Assembly (NCBI GenBank): GCA_946482295.1
Contig: CAMLRB010000032.1
Location: forward strand, 1 to 22,414
DNA from: an uncultured Bacteriovorax sp.
GTDB taxonomy: Bacteria; Bdellovibrionota; Bacteriovoracia; Bacteriovoracales; Bacteriovoracaceae
Reading direction: 5' to 3'
DNA: 22,414 bases
Shown piece by piece: positions 1 to 8,121 of this stretch. Position 1 is the first letter of the stretch; the number at the start of each line of letters is the position of its first letter. A program made the translations under genes and the position numbers. The notes under the pieces were generated by a model. It was not told the DNA's origin and ran no database searches. It was given only the letters and a program-made list of their open reading frames with translations.

Positions 1-370
1 CGTATTTCGAAACCGCTTTCATTAATCCGATATTTCCCTCTTGAATGAGATCCATCACATTCTGCCAAGCTGAGCGATACTCCAGAGCAATTTTTACAAC
101 AAGTCTGAGGTTGGCGAGAACCAGTTTTTTTGCGACTTCAATATCACCTGTATCTTGCAATTCTTTAAGGAGTGCTTCTTCTTCTTCAACAGAAAGAAGT
201 TTATACCGACTGATCTCGCGAGCATATGTTGTTAGCGGATCGGTACTCGTAGGCAGATTTTCAGGATTGTTATGTGCAAGAATATCTTTTACAACGTGTG
301 TGTGTGTGAGTGCATTTGAATTCACGACAACGGGTACATCTGATTTAGTTGGGTTAACTTTTTTTACCAT
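1..370 (-). CDS. rpoH: RNA polymerase sigma factor RpoH-like (sigma-32), N-terminal part, cut by window edge
   Basis: I translated this from the minus strand; the reading frame is open from an ATG at 370 to the window edge, giving 123 codons. After about 45 poorly conserved residues there is [17 protein letters not shown], then [13 protein letters not shown] and [20 protein letters not shown], which are sigma-70 family regions 1.2 to 2.2 with the core-binding helix. The YRSAWQN stretch before the core-binding helix fits the RpoH (heat-shock) branch of deltaproteobacteria better than RpoD, RpoS or FliA. Such a factor directs core RNA polymerase to heat-shock or stress promoters. The DNA-binding regions 2.4 and 4 lie outside the window, so the subfamily is likely but not proven. 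There is no Shine-Dalgarno sequence before the ATG, and a TATAAT box sits just 6 bases upstream. The gene lies 32 bases downstream of the exported-protein gene on the same strand. Confidence 0.85.
   Translation of the reverse strand, partial: MVKKVNPTKSDVPVVVNSNALTHTHVVKDILAHNNPENLPTSTDPLTTYAREISRYKLLSVEEEEALLKELQDTGDIEVAKKLVLANLRLVVKIALEYRSAWQNVMDLIQEGNIGLMKAVSKY
296..308. repeat. (GT)6.5 dinucleotide repeat inside rpoH
   Basis: Thirteen bases of alternating GT/AC lie in the N-terminal coding part of rpoH and encode alternating Thr-His (LTHTHVV on the minus strand). A slip of one unit would shift the frame near codon 25, upstream of every conserved region. Confidence 0.7.
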
Positions 371-376
371 GCAGGG

Positions 377-406
377 ATTATACGCCAGGGCCTAGAGAAT
401 TGTCAT
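377..406 (-). promoter_or_regulatory. Predicted promoter for rpoH, placing the transcription start at or near the ATG
   Basis: On the minus strand ATGACA (401-406) is followed after 18 bases by a perfect TATAAT (377-382). The six bases CCCTGC separate the -10 box from the ATG at 370, so the expected start of transcription falls on or next to the start codon. The -35 box overlaps the stop codon of the preceding gene (403-405). Spacing and boxes fit a housekeeping sigma-70 promoter. The leaderless reading is inference. Confidence 0.5.
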
Positions 407-2085
407 TTCTTTGATGAAGATTGCAACTTTTCTTGAGTCTTTAAGACATTCATTTGATGGTTGATATATTTAAGCGCAAATACTCCATAATTTACTTCGA
501 CTTTAACATCCTGCTCACCAATGGCTTCAAATTCCATTGTTTTTTCCGCCTTTTCCATAATCTGCGCCGTGAGTTCCTCGACAATCAAACCTTCAAGGTC
601 ACCGCGCCACGGTGGTATTATAAAGCGCTCTTTCGCGCGCTCTACATCCCTAGTCACATGAAGACGCATGCGTTTTTTTAGATGCTCTTTTTCTTCTTTT
701 GTTTTATGGCCATAATTCACATCGAGCATGGCCTGTCGATAATATTTTATGAAGGCCTTAGGAATCTTAATTAAAAATTGCAATTTAACTTTTCCTATCT
801 GTTCATTGATTCGATCGAACTCTCCAAGATTAATATCAAAACCGATTCGATACTCATTTTTTCTAAAATCATGCAGACGAGAGCGATCAATCAGCTCCAT
901 TGTCAGAGGTTCTTCAAAAAAAAGATCGCGGGACTGCGACTCACTCATTTTTCTCGCCCACTGATTCCATGTACTATCTACGCTTGCACGAAGAACATCT
1001 TCGCCTGAAGTAAATTTGGGTGCCCGAAGGAGAAAATCGGGAACGTTTGTTATCAACGAAATAAATTGTGAGTTGATAAAATTTTGTTCATCGAAAGATT
1101 GCTTGTTCATAATTTTAGCAATGCGATCGTCGTAATCTTCAGGACGATAAGTTTCATCACTAAATTCTTCGCAATAAAGTCTTTTTAAATCTTCACCAAT
1201 ATTAGTTCCACCAACGGAGTAGATAACTTTTTGAGGAAAGGTCGCTGCATCGACTTTACGGCAGATAAGATTTTCACACCACACCTGCACTGTTTTAAGA
1301 TCTTCTTTCAGAAAAAGAGTATTGTCCTGCTCCTTCCATCCAATGGCCTGATTGCTCATTTGACGAATGAAAAAGGACATGAGAGCACTATGTCTGATAA
1401 TGGGTGCCATCAGTCCAGCAGAGTTAGGATTTCCATTCCATGAACACACTGCCTGAAAAAGTTTTATAGAAAAAAGAAACTCCTGTTCTAAACCGGTTTT
1501 ACTTGGAAGATAGTTCGCCATTTCATTATCAGGATAAATAATATTTTTATTCACACCTGGAAGTTCAAAACGATTTTCTTTATCAAATTTCAAAAATAAA
1601 TTATTAAGTAGTTCTTTTTTGCTGATAACAGAGAGATTGTTCGAACAATAATTTCCCACTAAATTTTCAGCGAGATTTGTATAATCTTCCCTGTTAAATT
1701 CTAAATTCTTTGCGTATTGGGGAATTGCTCTTGAAAGAAGATCGAGTCCAATATATTGAACAAGTGCCAGCGTTGAACGTTTGACTTGCAGCTTGTCCCA
1801 TTCAGAAGCATAACGAATTGTTCGAGGGGACTTACAATAATTAGTGAGGTTCTTTCCTTCTTCATAAAATCCGCGATACATCGCCATGGCGGATTTATTC
1901 TTTGAGGACTCGCTTTTAACTGATTCATCTCGAGTGAAAACATAGTTGAGTGGATCAGTTAATTCCTCATTATAAGATTCACTAAAATTTCCTAAAACAA
2001 GACTCTCTACAGGTGCTAAGGCCCATGACGGTGCGGACACCGTTGCAAAAAAGAGGATGATAATGCCCAAGCTATAAGTTTTCAT
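403..2085 (-). CDS. Exported protein of unknown function with six cysteines
   Basis: This encodes 560 residues. The N-terminus (MKTYSLGIIILFFATVSAPSWA, with cleavage likely after SWA) is a classical Sec signal peptide, so the product is probably periplasmic or surface-associated. The mature part holds six cysteines, an even number compatible with disulfide bonds outside the cytoplasm. It looks mainly helical, with charged stretches near the C-terminus, and I see no transmembrane segment or barrel signature after the signal peptide. I recognise no family. The ATG at 2085 is supported by the signal peptide, although no clear ribosome binding site precedes it. The gene is divergent from the exported helical protein at 2128, with only 42 bases between the start codons, and rpoH follows on the same strand. 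It may be lineage-specific; no function is proposed. Confidence 0.8.
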   Translation of the reverse strand: MKTYSLGIIILFFATVSAPSWALAPVESLVLGNFSESYNEELTDPLNYVFTRDESVKSESSKNKSAMAMYRGFYEEGKNLTNYCKSPRTIRYASEWDKLQVKRSTLALVQYIGLDLLSRAIPQYAKNLEFNREDYTNLAENLVGNYCSNNLSVISKKELLNNLFLKFDKENRFELPGVNKNIIYPDNEMANYLPSKTGLEQEFLFSIKLFQAVCSWNGNPNSAGLMAPIIRHSALMSFFIRQMSNQAIGWKEQDNTLFLKEDLKTVQVWCENLICRKVDAATFPQKVIYSVGGTNIGEDLKRLYCEEFSDETYRPEDYDDRIAKIMNKQSFDEQNFINSQFISLITNVPDFLLRAPKFTSGEDVLRASVDSTWNQWARKMSESQSRDLFFEEPLTMELIDRSRLHDFRKNEYRIGFDINLGEFDRINEQIGKVKLQFLIKIPKAFIKYYRQAMLDVNYGHKTKEEKEHLKKRMRLHVTRDVERAKERFIIPPWRGDLEGLIVEELTAQIMEKAEKTMEFEAIGEQDVKVEVNYGVFALKYINHQMNVLKTQEKLQSSSKK

Positions 2086-2127
2086 TTGTTATTTAAGTTA
2101 TCGGGAATCCTTGTCGAAAAATTGAAC

Positions 2128-3555
2128 ATGAAAAGTTTATGTGTCCTTTTATTCCTGAGTGCCTCGCTCTGCTTTGCTCAAGAAACCGAGTTTAAACCGT
2201 TCTCGGATGATGAAGCGTTAAAAGAAATTATCTTTGAAGAAGAGTATCTAGAACTCGATGCTTATAACTATGCAGCTCAAGCGAAAGAAGGATCTCAGAG
2301 AAGAATAGACATTCACAATTTTCAAAAAGCTAAATTCAAAATGATCAATGGCGATTTGAAAACTGCCCGCTTTCTTCTTGGCCGAATCAATGACAAAACA
2401 TCGCCACTCACCGGAGTGAAACAACGTTATCTGGCCGTGATCGATTTTATCGAAGGGCGCTTTCGTGAATCGCTCTCAAAACTTTCACAACCTAACTTAC
2501 AAACCAGCACAAACTATAAACAGATTTGTCTTCTCAAACTAGTCAATATGATGGCACTCAACGATGGTGATGCCGTTCGAAGGGAAGCACCCGGATGCAT
2601 GTCTCAAACGTCAGATTATTCTAAAAATGATCAATTTTGGCTCGATACCATGGTTAAGTTGAAAACCCGTGATCAAACGGGAATCAAAAAAAATATGATT
2701 ATGGATATTCTTACAACGCTATCAGATGACGAGCAGATAAAACTCTGGATGAAAACGGGACTCTATTTAAGTCGTGAAGAAGAAATTATATTTATGCTCG
2801 GCGGACTTCCAGAATCTTCTTATCAGTCTAAAAAGCTCCGCGAGATTGTCGGTTTCCTTTTCATGCGTAAGGGTAATTTTGAAAGGGCCGTTAAATTTGT
2901 TGATGATATCGATTCTGCTAACGCCGAAAATATTAAAGGGACATTCAATCTCTATAATCGCGAATATGAACTTGCTTTTGGTCACTTCAAACTCGCTCTA
3001 AAAAAGAAACAAGACTCTGCCAATGCTCTTGAGCGGGCAATACCTCTTGCCTGGCTCCTCAAACAATGGGACGACGGATTACAAATGGTATCAAGTTCCA
3101 CTAACCGCTCGCTGGACAATCGAAAGAAAAAAGCACTCGCCATTGCTTTCATGATCAGACAGAAGAAGTTTATTGAAGCTCAAAAAGAACTCGCCCTTCT
3201 TAGAATTGATTTTAAAAACGTTCCACCTTACGAAGTTCTTGTTATGGAAACGTATGTAAATCTCATTCTTTCCGCGAATGATATTAAATACGATAGACGA
3301 AAAATTGAAGAGACTTCTGAGGCCGCATGTAAGGCCTTTGATATCATGGGATGTTGGATATCGCTACAGTTCATTCAGTGGGACAATTTAGGCAAAACGA
3401 TCACGAGAGATGAACCTATTTATACCGATAAAACTCTCACGGTTGAATCATTGAAGACCAAACAAATCATCACACCACTAAAAGAAGTTCAAAGTGTCGA
3501 TCAGAGTGACATTGAAGAACTCGATAGTCGGACGGTGAACATTCCCGGCGTCTAG
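2128..3555 (+). CDS. Exported TPR-like helical repeat protein of unknown function
   Basis: The frame is open upstream to a TTG at 2086, but the ATG at 2128 is the better start because MKSLCVLLFLSASLCFAQ then forms a normal signal peptide (cleavage after CFA). The mature protein, about 457 residues, is almost entirely helical with helix pairs typical of TPR or Sel1-like scaffolds, for example ARFLLGRINDK, GNFERAVKFVDD, YELAFGHFKLALKKK and KFIEAQKELALLRI. Such solenoids usually mediate protein-protein contacts; here probably in the periplasm. The C-terminal 60 residues look non-helical and polar. No enzymatic motif was seen. The gene is divergent from the exported cysteine protein, and its TAG stop overlaps the stop of the convergent FecR gene in a shared CTAG. 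The TPR label comes from helix pattern, not a profile match. Confidence 0.8.
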   Translation: MKSLCVLLFLSASLCFAQETEFKPFSDDEALKEIIFEEEYLELDAYNYAAQAKEGSQRRIDIHNFQKAKFKMINGDLKTARFLLGRINDKTSPLTGVKQRYLAVIDFIEGRFRESLSKLSQPNLQTSTNYKQICLLKLVNMMALNDGDAVRREAPGCMSQTSDYSKNDQFWLDTMVKLKTRDQTGIKKNMIMDILTTLSDDEQIKLWMKTGLYLSREEEIIFMLGGLPESSYQSKKLREIVGFLFMRKGNFERAVKFVDDIDSANAENIKGTFNLYNREYELAFGHFKLALKKKQDSANALERAIPLAWLLKQWDDGLQMVSSSTNRSLDNRKKKALAIAFMIRQKKFIEAQKELALLRIDFKNVPPYEVLVMETYVNLILSANDIKYDRRKIEETSEAACKAFDIMGCWISLQFIQWDNLGKTITRDEPIYTDKTLTVESLKTKQIITPLKEVQSVDQSDIEELDSRTVNIPGV

Positions 3556-5414
3556 AAATTTTGAGAGTATAAGAGCTCCAATGAAGTTCTGCTTCTCTCA
3601 ATTTCATTTTCACCAAAAGAATTAAACGTATCATTCTTTTCTTTTTTAACCGAGAGTCCTAGACCCATCGAACGCTTTTCAGAAAAAACGTAAGTCGGCA
3701 TAACTTTTAAATCTATTCCAAGACCAGGTTTGATCACGAGATTGTTGTAGCGTTTTCTGAAATTCATAACAAGATCACCTTCAGCTACAAGTGAAAATTT
3801 TCCAGATTTGAAAACTTGGCCTTTACTGCCGACTGCTAATTTAGTAACAACAACTCGTTTAAGTAAATAATTTGTCACTGATGACTGATCAGCAAAGTGA
3901 GATTGAACAAGTTGCAGCTGTGCTCTTAGATCAACATTTCTATGAAGAGCATAGTTCATCCCACCACTTGTTGAAAAAAGAGAAGATGAATCTTGTTGGA
4001 TCCCTAATCCATCGCTAAATTCTACGTTTCGATAACCCAGCTGAAAAAAGGGAGACCAGCGTCCACTCACGGCCATATCCCAAAGAAGTTCAACTTTAGT
4101 TACATCTTTGGCCGTTGTGTCCAGCGAGAAAACTCCAACTTTTCCTTCATTTATTAGGAGTTCTTCTTCTCCAGAACCAATTGTAACAGACACCCGATCG
4201 CGAATGAATTTTTCATTTATGTTATAAGCGGCCAGTTGAGCTTCTTCATCAATGTGTCCAACAACAACATCGCGAGCAATTGCTTTATTCAGATCTTCTC
4301 TCAAGGCCAGTAGTTCTGGCTTTTCTTTTAAACTTTCATCTACAACGAATCCTTTTTTTGCATCGAGAATTAAACCTTTTGGTGCAAAGTATTCACCCGT
4401 ATCAACATCCACGTCACCGCCTTTATCTGAGCGATAAACACCCCTTGCTGTATCTAAAACGGCATCAGATCCCGGTGCCACATAGAGACCCGTTTTAAGA
4501 TCGATATAACCTCCCGCTTTCGGAGCATAATCTCCACTAACAGCATCATAAAGACCTTCAATTGGTGCTTTTTGTGGAGCTTGAGTCACTTCTAATCGTG
4601 CGCTATCAACCGCATTTGCCGATTTTAAATTCACAACGTTTTTTTCATCAAAGTCACGGTTGCGATAAAGAGCGTTCAACTGAACAGGAGAGATTTTAAC
4701 TGGAAGAGATGCTTTTTTAAGGGATTCAGATGAAAAAGCATTTTGACCGGGAGGAACGATGACGACATCCCCTTTGCTTAGAACTTTTTTTAATTCATCT
4801 TGTTCGTTAAGGGCCTTACCTGGAATAGTTTGAACCGTCGGTGTCGCATCTTTAGTCTCACGTGAAACAACTTTCTGATCAACATCTTGAGTTTTTTCTA
4901 ACTTTTCATGAGTCGCTTCATCCACTTTCGCCATGGCCACGGCCCCCTTGAATGTAAGGAGGGAAGTCATGCGGTTTTCAGGATTATAAATTGTTTGGAA
5001 ATCCGTTCCGCGAATACCTAAGGCGGCCGTTCTTGTCCTGACATAAAACTTATTATCAGTTGTTGTTCCACTAGCAGGACGTTCAACTTCCGCTCTAATT
5101 CTTCCTTTTAGAAGTGAGATTACTCCCGGAGTTTCATGCGGCATTTGCGAAAGAACGATTTTTGATTCAGGACCTAAGCTAACTTCTGATTTATCAACAA
5201 GCTTAATTTTAATGAAACTTTTTGGACCAGTGAGAACTGATGTATCTTCGACGAGCTTATCACCCATTTCAATCTTTGAAGCTTCAAGCGCACCAGGAAC
5301 TAATTTTGTAACGGTCCCTTTGATTTTTACAACTTCAGCAAACACAGTTGTTTTTGCAAAAATGTGGTGTGAATGACAAAACATGATTAGCGAAACAATG
5401 AAAGTTTTTTTCAT
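3552..5414 (-). CDS. FecR-domain protein with ~15-residue tandem repeats and probable C-terminal outer-membrane barrel
   Basis: Numbering from a TTG at 5432 gives 626 residues, but MKKTFIVSLIMFCHSHHIFA is a good signal peptide, so I start at the ATG at 5414 (620 residues). Residues about 30-170 (upstream numbering) form a FecR domain: a region on increasing VKIKGTV and LVDKSEVSLGPESKIVL, then the diagnostic KFYVRTRTAALGIRGTDF. Classical FecR proteins are periplasmic or inner-membrane anti-sigma regulators; solitary exported FecR-domain proteins are common and mostly uncharacterised. Residues 292-366 carry five tandem units with the register D-x3-G-x-Y. From about 425 to the end there are alternating hydrophobic beta strands and a terminal Phe (LLYSQNF), as expected for a barrel inserted by BAM. 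No TonB box or partner sigma factor is visible. The gene lies 73 bases after spoVR on the same strand and may be cotranscribed with it. Confidence 0.85.
   Translation of the reverse strand: MKKTFIVSLIMFCHSHHIFAKTTVFAEVVKIKGTVTKLVPGALEASKIEMGDKLVEDTSVLTGPKSFIKIKLVDKSEVSLGPESKIVLSQMPHETPGVISLLKGRIRAEVERPASGTTTDNKFYVRTRTAALGIRGTDFQTIYNPENRMTSLLTFKGAVAMAKVDEATHEKLEKTQDVDQKVVSRETKDATPTVQTIPGKALNEQDELKKVLSKGDVVIVPPGQNAFSSESLKKASLPVKISPVQLNALYRNRDFDEKNVVNLKSANAVDSARLEVTQAPQKAPIEGLYDAVSGDYAPKAGGYIDLKTGLYVAPGSDAVLDTARGVYRSDKGGDVDVDTGEYFAPKGLILDAKKGFVVDESLKEKPELLALREDLNKAIARDVVVGHIDEEAQLAAYNINEKFIRDRVSVTIGSGEEELLINEGKVGVFSLDTTAKDVTKVELLWDMAVSGRWSPFFQLGYRNVEFSDGLGIQQDSSSLFSTSGGMNYALHRNVDLRAQLQLVQSHFADQSSVTNYLLKRVVVTKLAVGSKGQVFKSGKFSLVAEGDLVMNFRKRYNNLVIKPGLGIDLKVMPTYVFSEKRSMGLGLSVKKEKNDTFNSFGENEIERSRTSLELLYSQNF
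4335..4559 (-). repeat. Five protein-level tandem repeats of about 15 residues in the FecR-domain protein
   Basis: Aspartates fall at residues 296, 311, 327, 342 and 357 (numbered from the TTG at 5432), glycines at 300, 315, 331, 346 and 361, and Tyr/Phe two residues beyond each glycine. Three units also carry an A-P after the Tyr (YAPKAG, YVAPGS, YFAPKG). The DNA copies have diverged, so this is an old, selected protein repeat rather than a recent DNA duplication. Confidence 0.75.
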
Positions 5415-5487
5415 AACAGTTAATCTCATCAAATAAAAATGACAGTTAAATCATTTTACTCTTGATTAAGACCTTTCGCTACATTCT

Positions 5488-6981
5488 TTATTTTGATTGT
5501 TTGAATTCTTTACCGTCGAAACTCAAAGTCACGTTTTGCTCTTCTTGACGGCTTGTAATATTCACCGGTCTTTTCCAAAGCGCAAACAAGTTCTTAAGAG
5601 TATCTGAAGCATAATTGAAATCGAGATCCACTCCGCGGTGAACGTGTCTTAGAAGCAACTCACCTCTGTTTTGATAGTTTCCACTTTCAACTTCGATGAC
5701 TGGAGATCCAAAATTAGAAAGCTGAGAAAGGAGTTTATTCTTTATCTCCATGAAGTCTCTTGTTTCAATTTCATTGCGACCAGTGCGTGGATTAAACTTA
5801 TAAGTGAATAATTGCTGACGTTCACAAAATTCCTGAGTAAAGAACTCGTCAATAAAACTTACGTCATTATGGGTTTTTCTAACCTCAAAAATTTTCTGAC
5901 GGCCCAATCCTAGATTTTTATTCCAGTTATGCTTAATGTGCATGTCTTCACAGTCGTTATATTCTTTGCCAAAACGACCTGTGTTCCAGCGGTATTCGAT
6001 ATCTCTATAGAGTTCAATTCCAATTTTGTAAGGATTGATGTTCTGTTTACTCATGGCCATAACACCAGCGTGGTGATCGGCATAGTCCACGATTTCAGAG
6101 GCCTTCAGCGCTCTTGTTGTCATGATATGAGAGTGCCAATAACTTGCCCAACCTTCATTCATGATTTTTGTTAGGCGCTGAGGAAGATAGTAATAAGCTT
6201 CATCGCGAAGAATACCTAAAATGTCTGCTTCCCATTCTTCAAGTGGAGCATTATTGAGAAGATAAAGCATAACATCGCGAGAGGATTCAATTTTTTTCTC
6301 ACGTAAGTCTATAGACTCTTTTTCTTTCTCTTCAGGTTTTGCCGTTCTTTCTTTAGAACGCATAAAAGATTTAAGCGCATTTGATCTGTCGTCGGAAGCC
6401 GAAGCAATATCTTCGCGAGCTTGCTTCATTCGCTCTTCACTTTGGCGCTTAGAGTCCTGAGTTTCAAAGAGGAGTCCTACATCGATTAGGTTTTCAATTG
6501 AGTTTACTCTATCAATAAATTCTTCAACGCGATTCTGTCCGTACTTTTCCATGTAACGACGAATTTTTGTTCCATGGTTGGCCATGACAGCGAGCATGTT
6601 TCTATCAGTGTTGGCAAACCAAGCGTTGTTCTTGAAAAAATCAGCATGCCCATAAACGTGGGCCATAACAATTTTTTGGTCAACGAGGTGATTCGCATTA
6701 AGCAAATAAGCGTAACAAGGATTGGTATTGATAACCATCTCGTAAATTTTTTGTAAACCGTATGCATAGCCTTTCGAGAGTTGATCGTAATCCATTCCGA
6801 AACGCCAGTGAGGGTAACGACTAGGAAATCCGCCTTGAGCGGCCAGAATATTAATGGTGTCGTAATCGCACACTTCAAAAAAGACCGGATAAAAATCTAA
6901 TCCAAACTCAATGGCATAAGAGTAAATTTCATCTCTAATTCTTAAGAGCTCGCCTTCCAATGGTTTCGTTCTTGTCGACAT
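5488..6981 (-). CDS. spoVR: SpoVR family protein (YcgB-like)
   Basis: The 497 residues match the SpoVR/YcgB family across their length: YPVFFEVCDYDTIN near 31-44, NTNPCYAYLLNANHLVDQK near 86-103, MAHVYGHADFFKNNAWF near 106-122, DILRD-type ADILGILRDEAYYYLPQ near 252-268, MNEGWASYWHSHIM near 274-287, and NPYKIGIELYRDIE near 317-332. Conserved His residues (HVYGH, HSH, HH) could bind metal, but no biochemical activity is established for the family. It is named after a Bacillus subtilis sporulation gene, and in non-spore-formers it accompanies PrkA and YeaH in stationary-phase or stress modules. A charged insert at about 175-232 looks like coiled coil. The start lies 4 bases after the yeaH stop, with an AAAGG ribosome site inside the last yeaH codons, so translation is probably coupled. 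The ATG start is firm. Confidence 0.93.
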   Translation of the reverse strand: MSTRTKPLEGELLRIRDEIYSYAIEFGLDFYPVFFEVCDYDTINILAAQGGFPSRYPHWRFGMDYDQLSKGYAYGLQKIYEMVINTNPCYAYLLNANHLVDQKIVMAHVYGHADFFKNNAWFANTDRNMLAVMANHGTKIRRYMEKYGQNRVEEFIDRVNSIENLIDVGLLFETQDSKRQSEERMKQAREDIASASDDRSNALKSFMRSKERTAKPEEKEKESIDLREKKIESSRDVMLYLLNNAPLEEWEADILGILRDEAYYYLPQRLTKIMNEGWASYWHSHIMTTRALKASEIVDYADHHAGVMAMSKQNINPYKIGIELYRDIEYRWNTGRFGKEYNDCEDMHIKHNWNKNLGLGRQKIFEVRKTHNDVSFIDEFFTQEFCERQQLFTYKFNPRTGRNEIETRDFMEIKNKLLSQLSNFGSPVIEVESGNYQNRGELLLRHVHRGVDLDFNYASDTLKNLFALWKRPVNITSRQEEQNVTLSFDGKEFKQSK

Positions 6982-6984
6982 TCG

Positions 6985-8100
6985 CTATTTACCTTTTCCT
7001 AAAAAGTCTTTAATCGAATCGAGAATAGCATCTTTGTTTTTAATTTTTGAAAGAATCACTTTCTCATCATCTTCACCGTAACGACCGGCCAGATCTTTAT
7101 AAAACTGCCCTGAACCATAACGGCTTTCAACTTGCCCATAACAAAATACATTTGAAGCAGGCAACAAGTCTTGATCTAATATTTCGAGACAAAGTTTCGT
7201 ATCGTCGGCCGACCAGTTGTCACCATCGGAAAAATGGAAAGGATAAATATTCCATTCACTCGGATCATAATCAGCTTCGATAATTTCTTTACAAAGTTTC
7301 AGCGCACTTGAAATAAGTGTTCCACCCGATTCTCTTGTCTTAAAAAATGTTTCTTCATCAACCTCTTTTGCTGTTGCATCGTGGATGATGTAGCGAACTT
7401 CAATGTCTTTATATTGGCTTTTTAACCACAAGTTGATCCAGAAACTCTCTGTGCGAACAATTTCTTTTTGTTCATCACCCATCGATCCGGAAACGTCCAT
7501 CATGTAAATAACAACGGCCGAATTTTCAAACTCAACTTTTGCATCACTTGCACGGTAACGGAAATCGCGTTTAACAGGAATAACTCGTGGATCATTAAAA
7601 TCGTATGAACCAGAAGCAATTTGGCGCTTCATAGCTTCACGATAAGTACGTTTAAAATGTTTAAGCGAATTCGGCCCAGTCATTCCGATTGACGTGTATT
7701 TATTCGTCACGGAAGGCATTGCCTTCTTTCCTTTTGGTTCAATGCGAGGGAGTTCTAACTCTTCACCTAGAATGGCCGCTAATTCTTCCAATGAAAGATC
7801 AACTTCTAATTCTTTATTTCCAGCTTGATTCCCAACTTCCTGCCCTTGACCTGGCTGATCACCTTCTTGTCCATCAACAGGATCACCGGCCTCACCATTT
7901 CCTTGCCCCATTCCTCCTTGGTTTTTATCACCAAATTTGAAACGAGGAGTATCAATTGAAGGCATCGGTATTTTGAACGTACCATCACCTTTAGGTGCCG
8001 GCATTTCACCTTTGGAAACATATTTACGAAGATTGTCGCGGATACGTCCTTTGACAATCTTCCTAAATCTCGCGTGGTCTCTTTTTATTGGATGATCCAT
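6985..8100 (-). CDS. yeaH: DUF444 / YeaH family VWA-like protein
   Basis: This 371-residue protein matches the YeaH/DUF444 family (Escherichia coli YeaH is about 427 residues). Residues 1-60 carry the family's [13 protein letters not shown] start. A glycine/glutamine-rich low-complexity linker spans about 60-96. The C-terminal half is a von Willebrand A-like domain with an intact MIDAS-type site: DVSGS (D202, S204, S206), a Thr in GGTLISS (T261) and an Asp in FSDGDNW (D292). This predicts metal-dependent protein binding, and the family is linked functionally to the PrkA kinase and SpoVR. The start is an ATG at 8100 preceded by a weak GAGAG...AGG ribosome site, 21 bases after the prkA stop. 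It belongs to the prkA-yeaH-spoVR operon and is probably cytoplasmic. Confidence 0.92.
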   Translation of the reverse strand: MDHPIKRDHARFRKIVKGRIRDNLRKYVSKGEMPAPKGDGTFKIPMPSIDTPRFKFGDKNQGGMGQGNGEAGDPVDGQEGDQPGQGQEVGNQAGNKELEVDLSLEELAAILGEELELPRIEPKGKKAMPSVTNKYTSIGMTGPNSLKHFKRTYREAMKRQIASGSYDFNDPRVIPVKRDFRYRASDAKVEFENSAVVIYMMDVSGSMGDEQKEIVRTESFWINLWLKSQYKDIEVRYIIHDATAKEVDEETFFKTRESGGTLISSALKLCKEIIEADYDPSEWNIYPFHFSDGDNWSADDTKLCLEILDQDLLPASNVFCYGQVESRYGSGQFYKDLAGRYGEDDEKVILSKIKNKDAILDSIKDFLGKGK

Positions 8101-8121
8101 TAAAAACCTACTCTCAAAAAA

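Noticed and set aside
45..395. Plus-strand open frame of 116 codons
   Set aside because: It is antisense to the conserved rpoH reading frame and has no protein-like features.
2086..2127. TTG start at 2086 extending the exported helical protein by 14 residues
   Set aside because: The ATG at 2128 gives a clean signal peptide; the extension adds a polar stretch that would spoil it.
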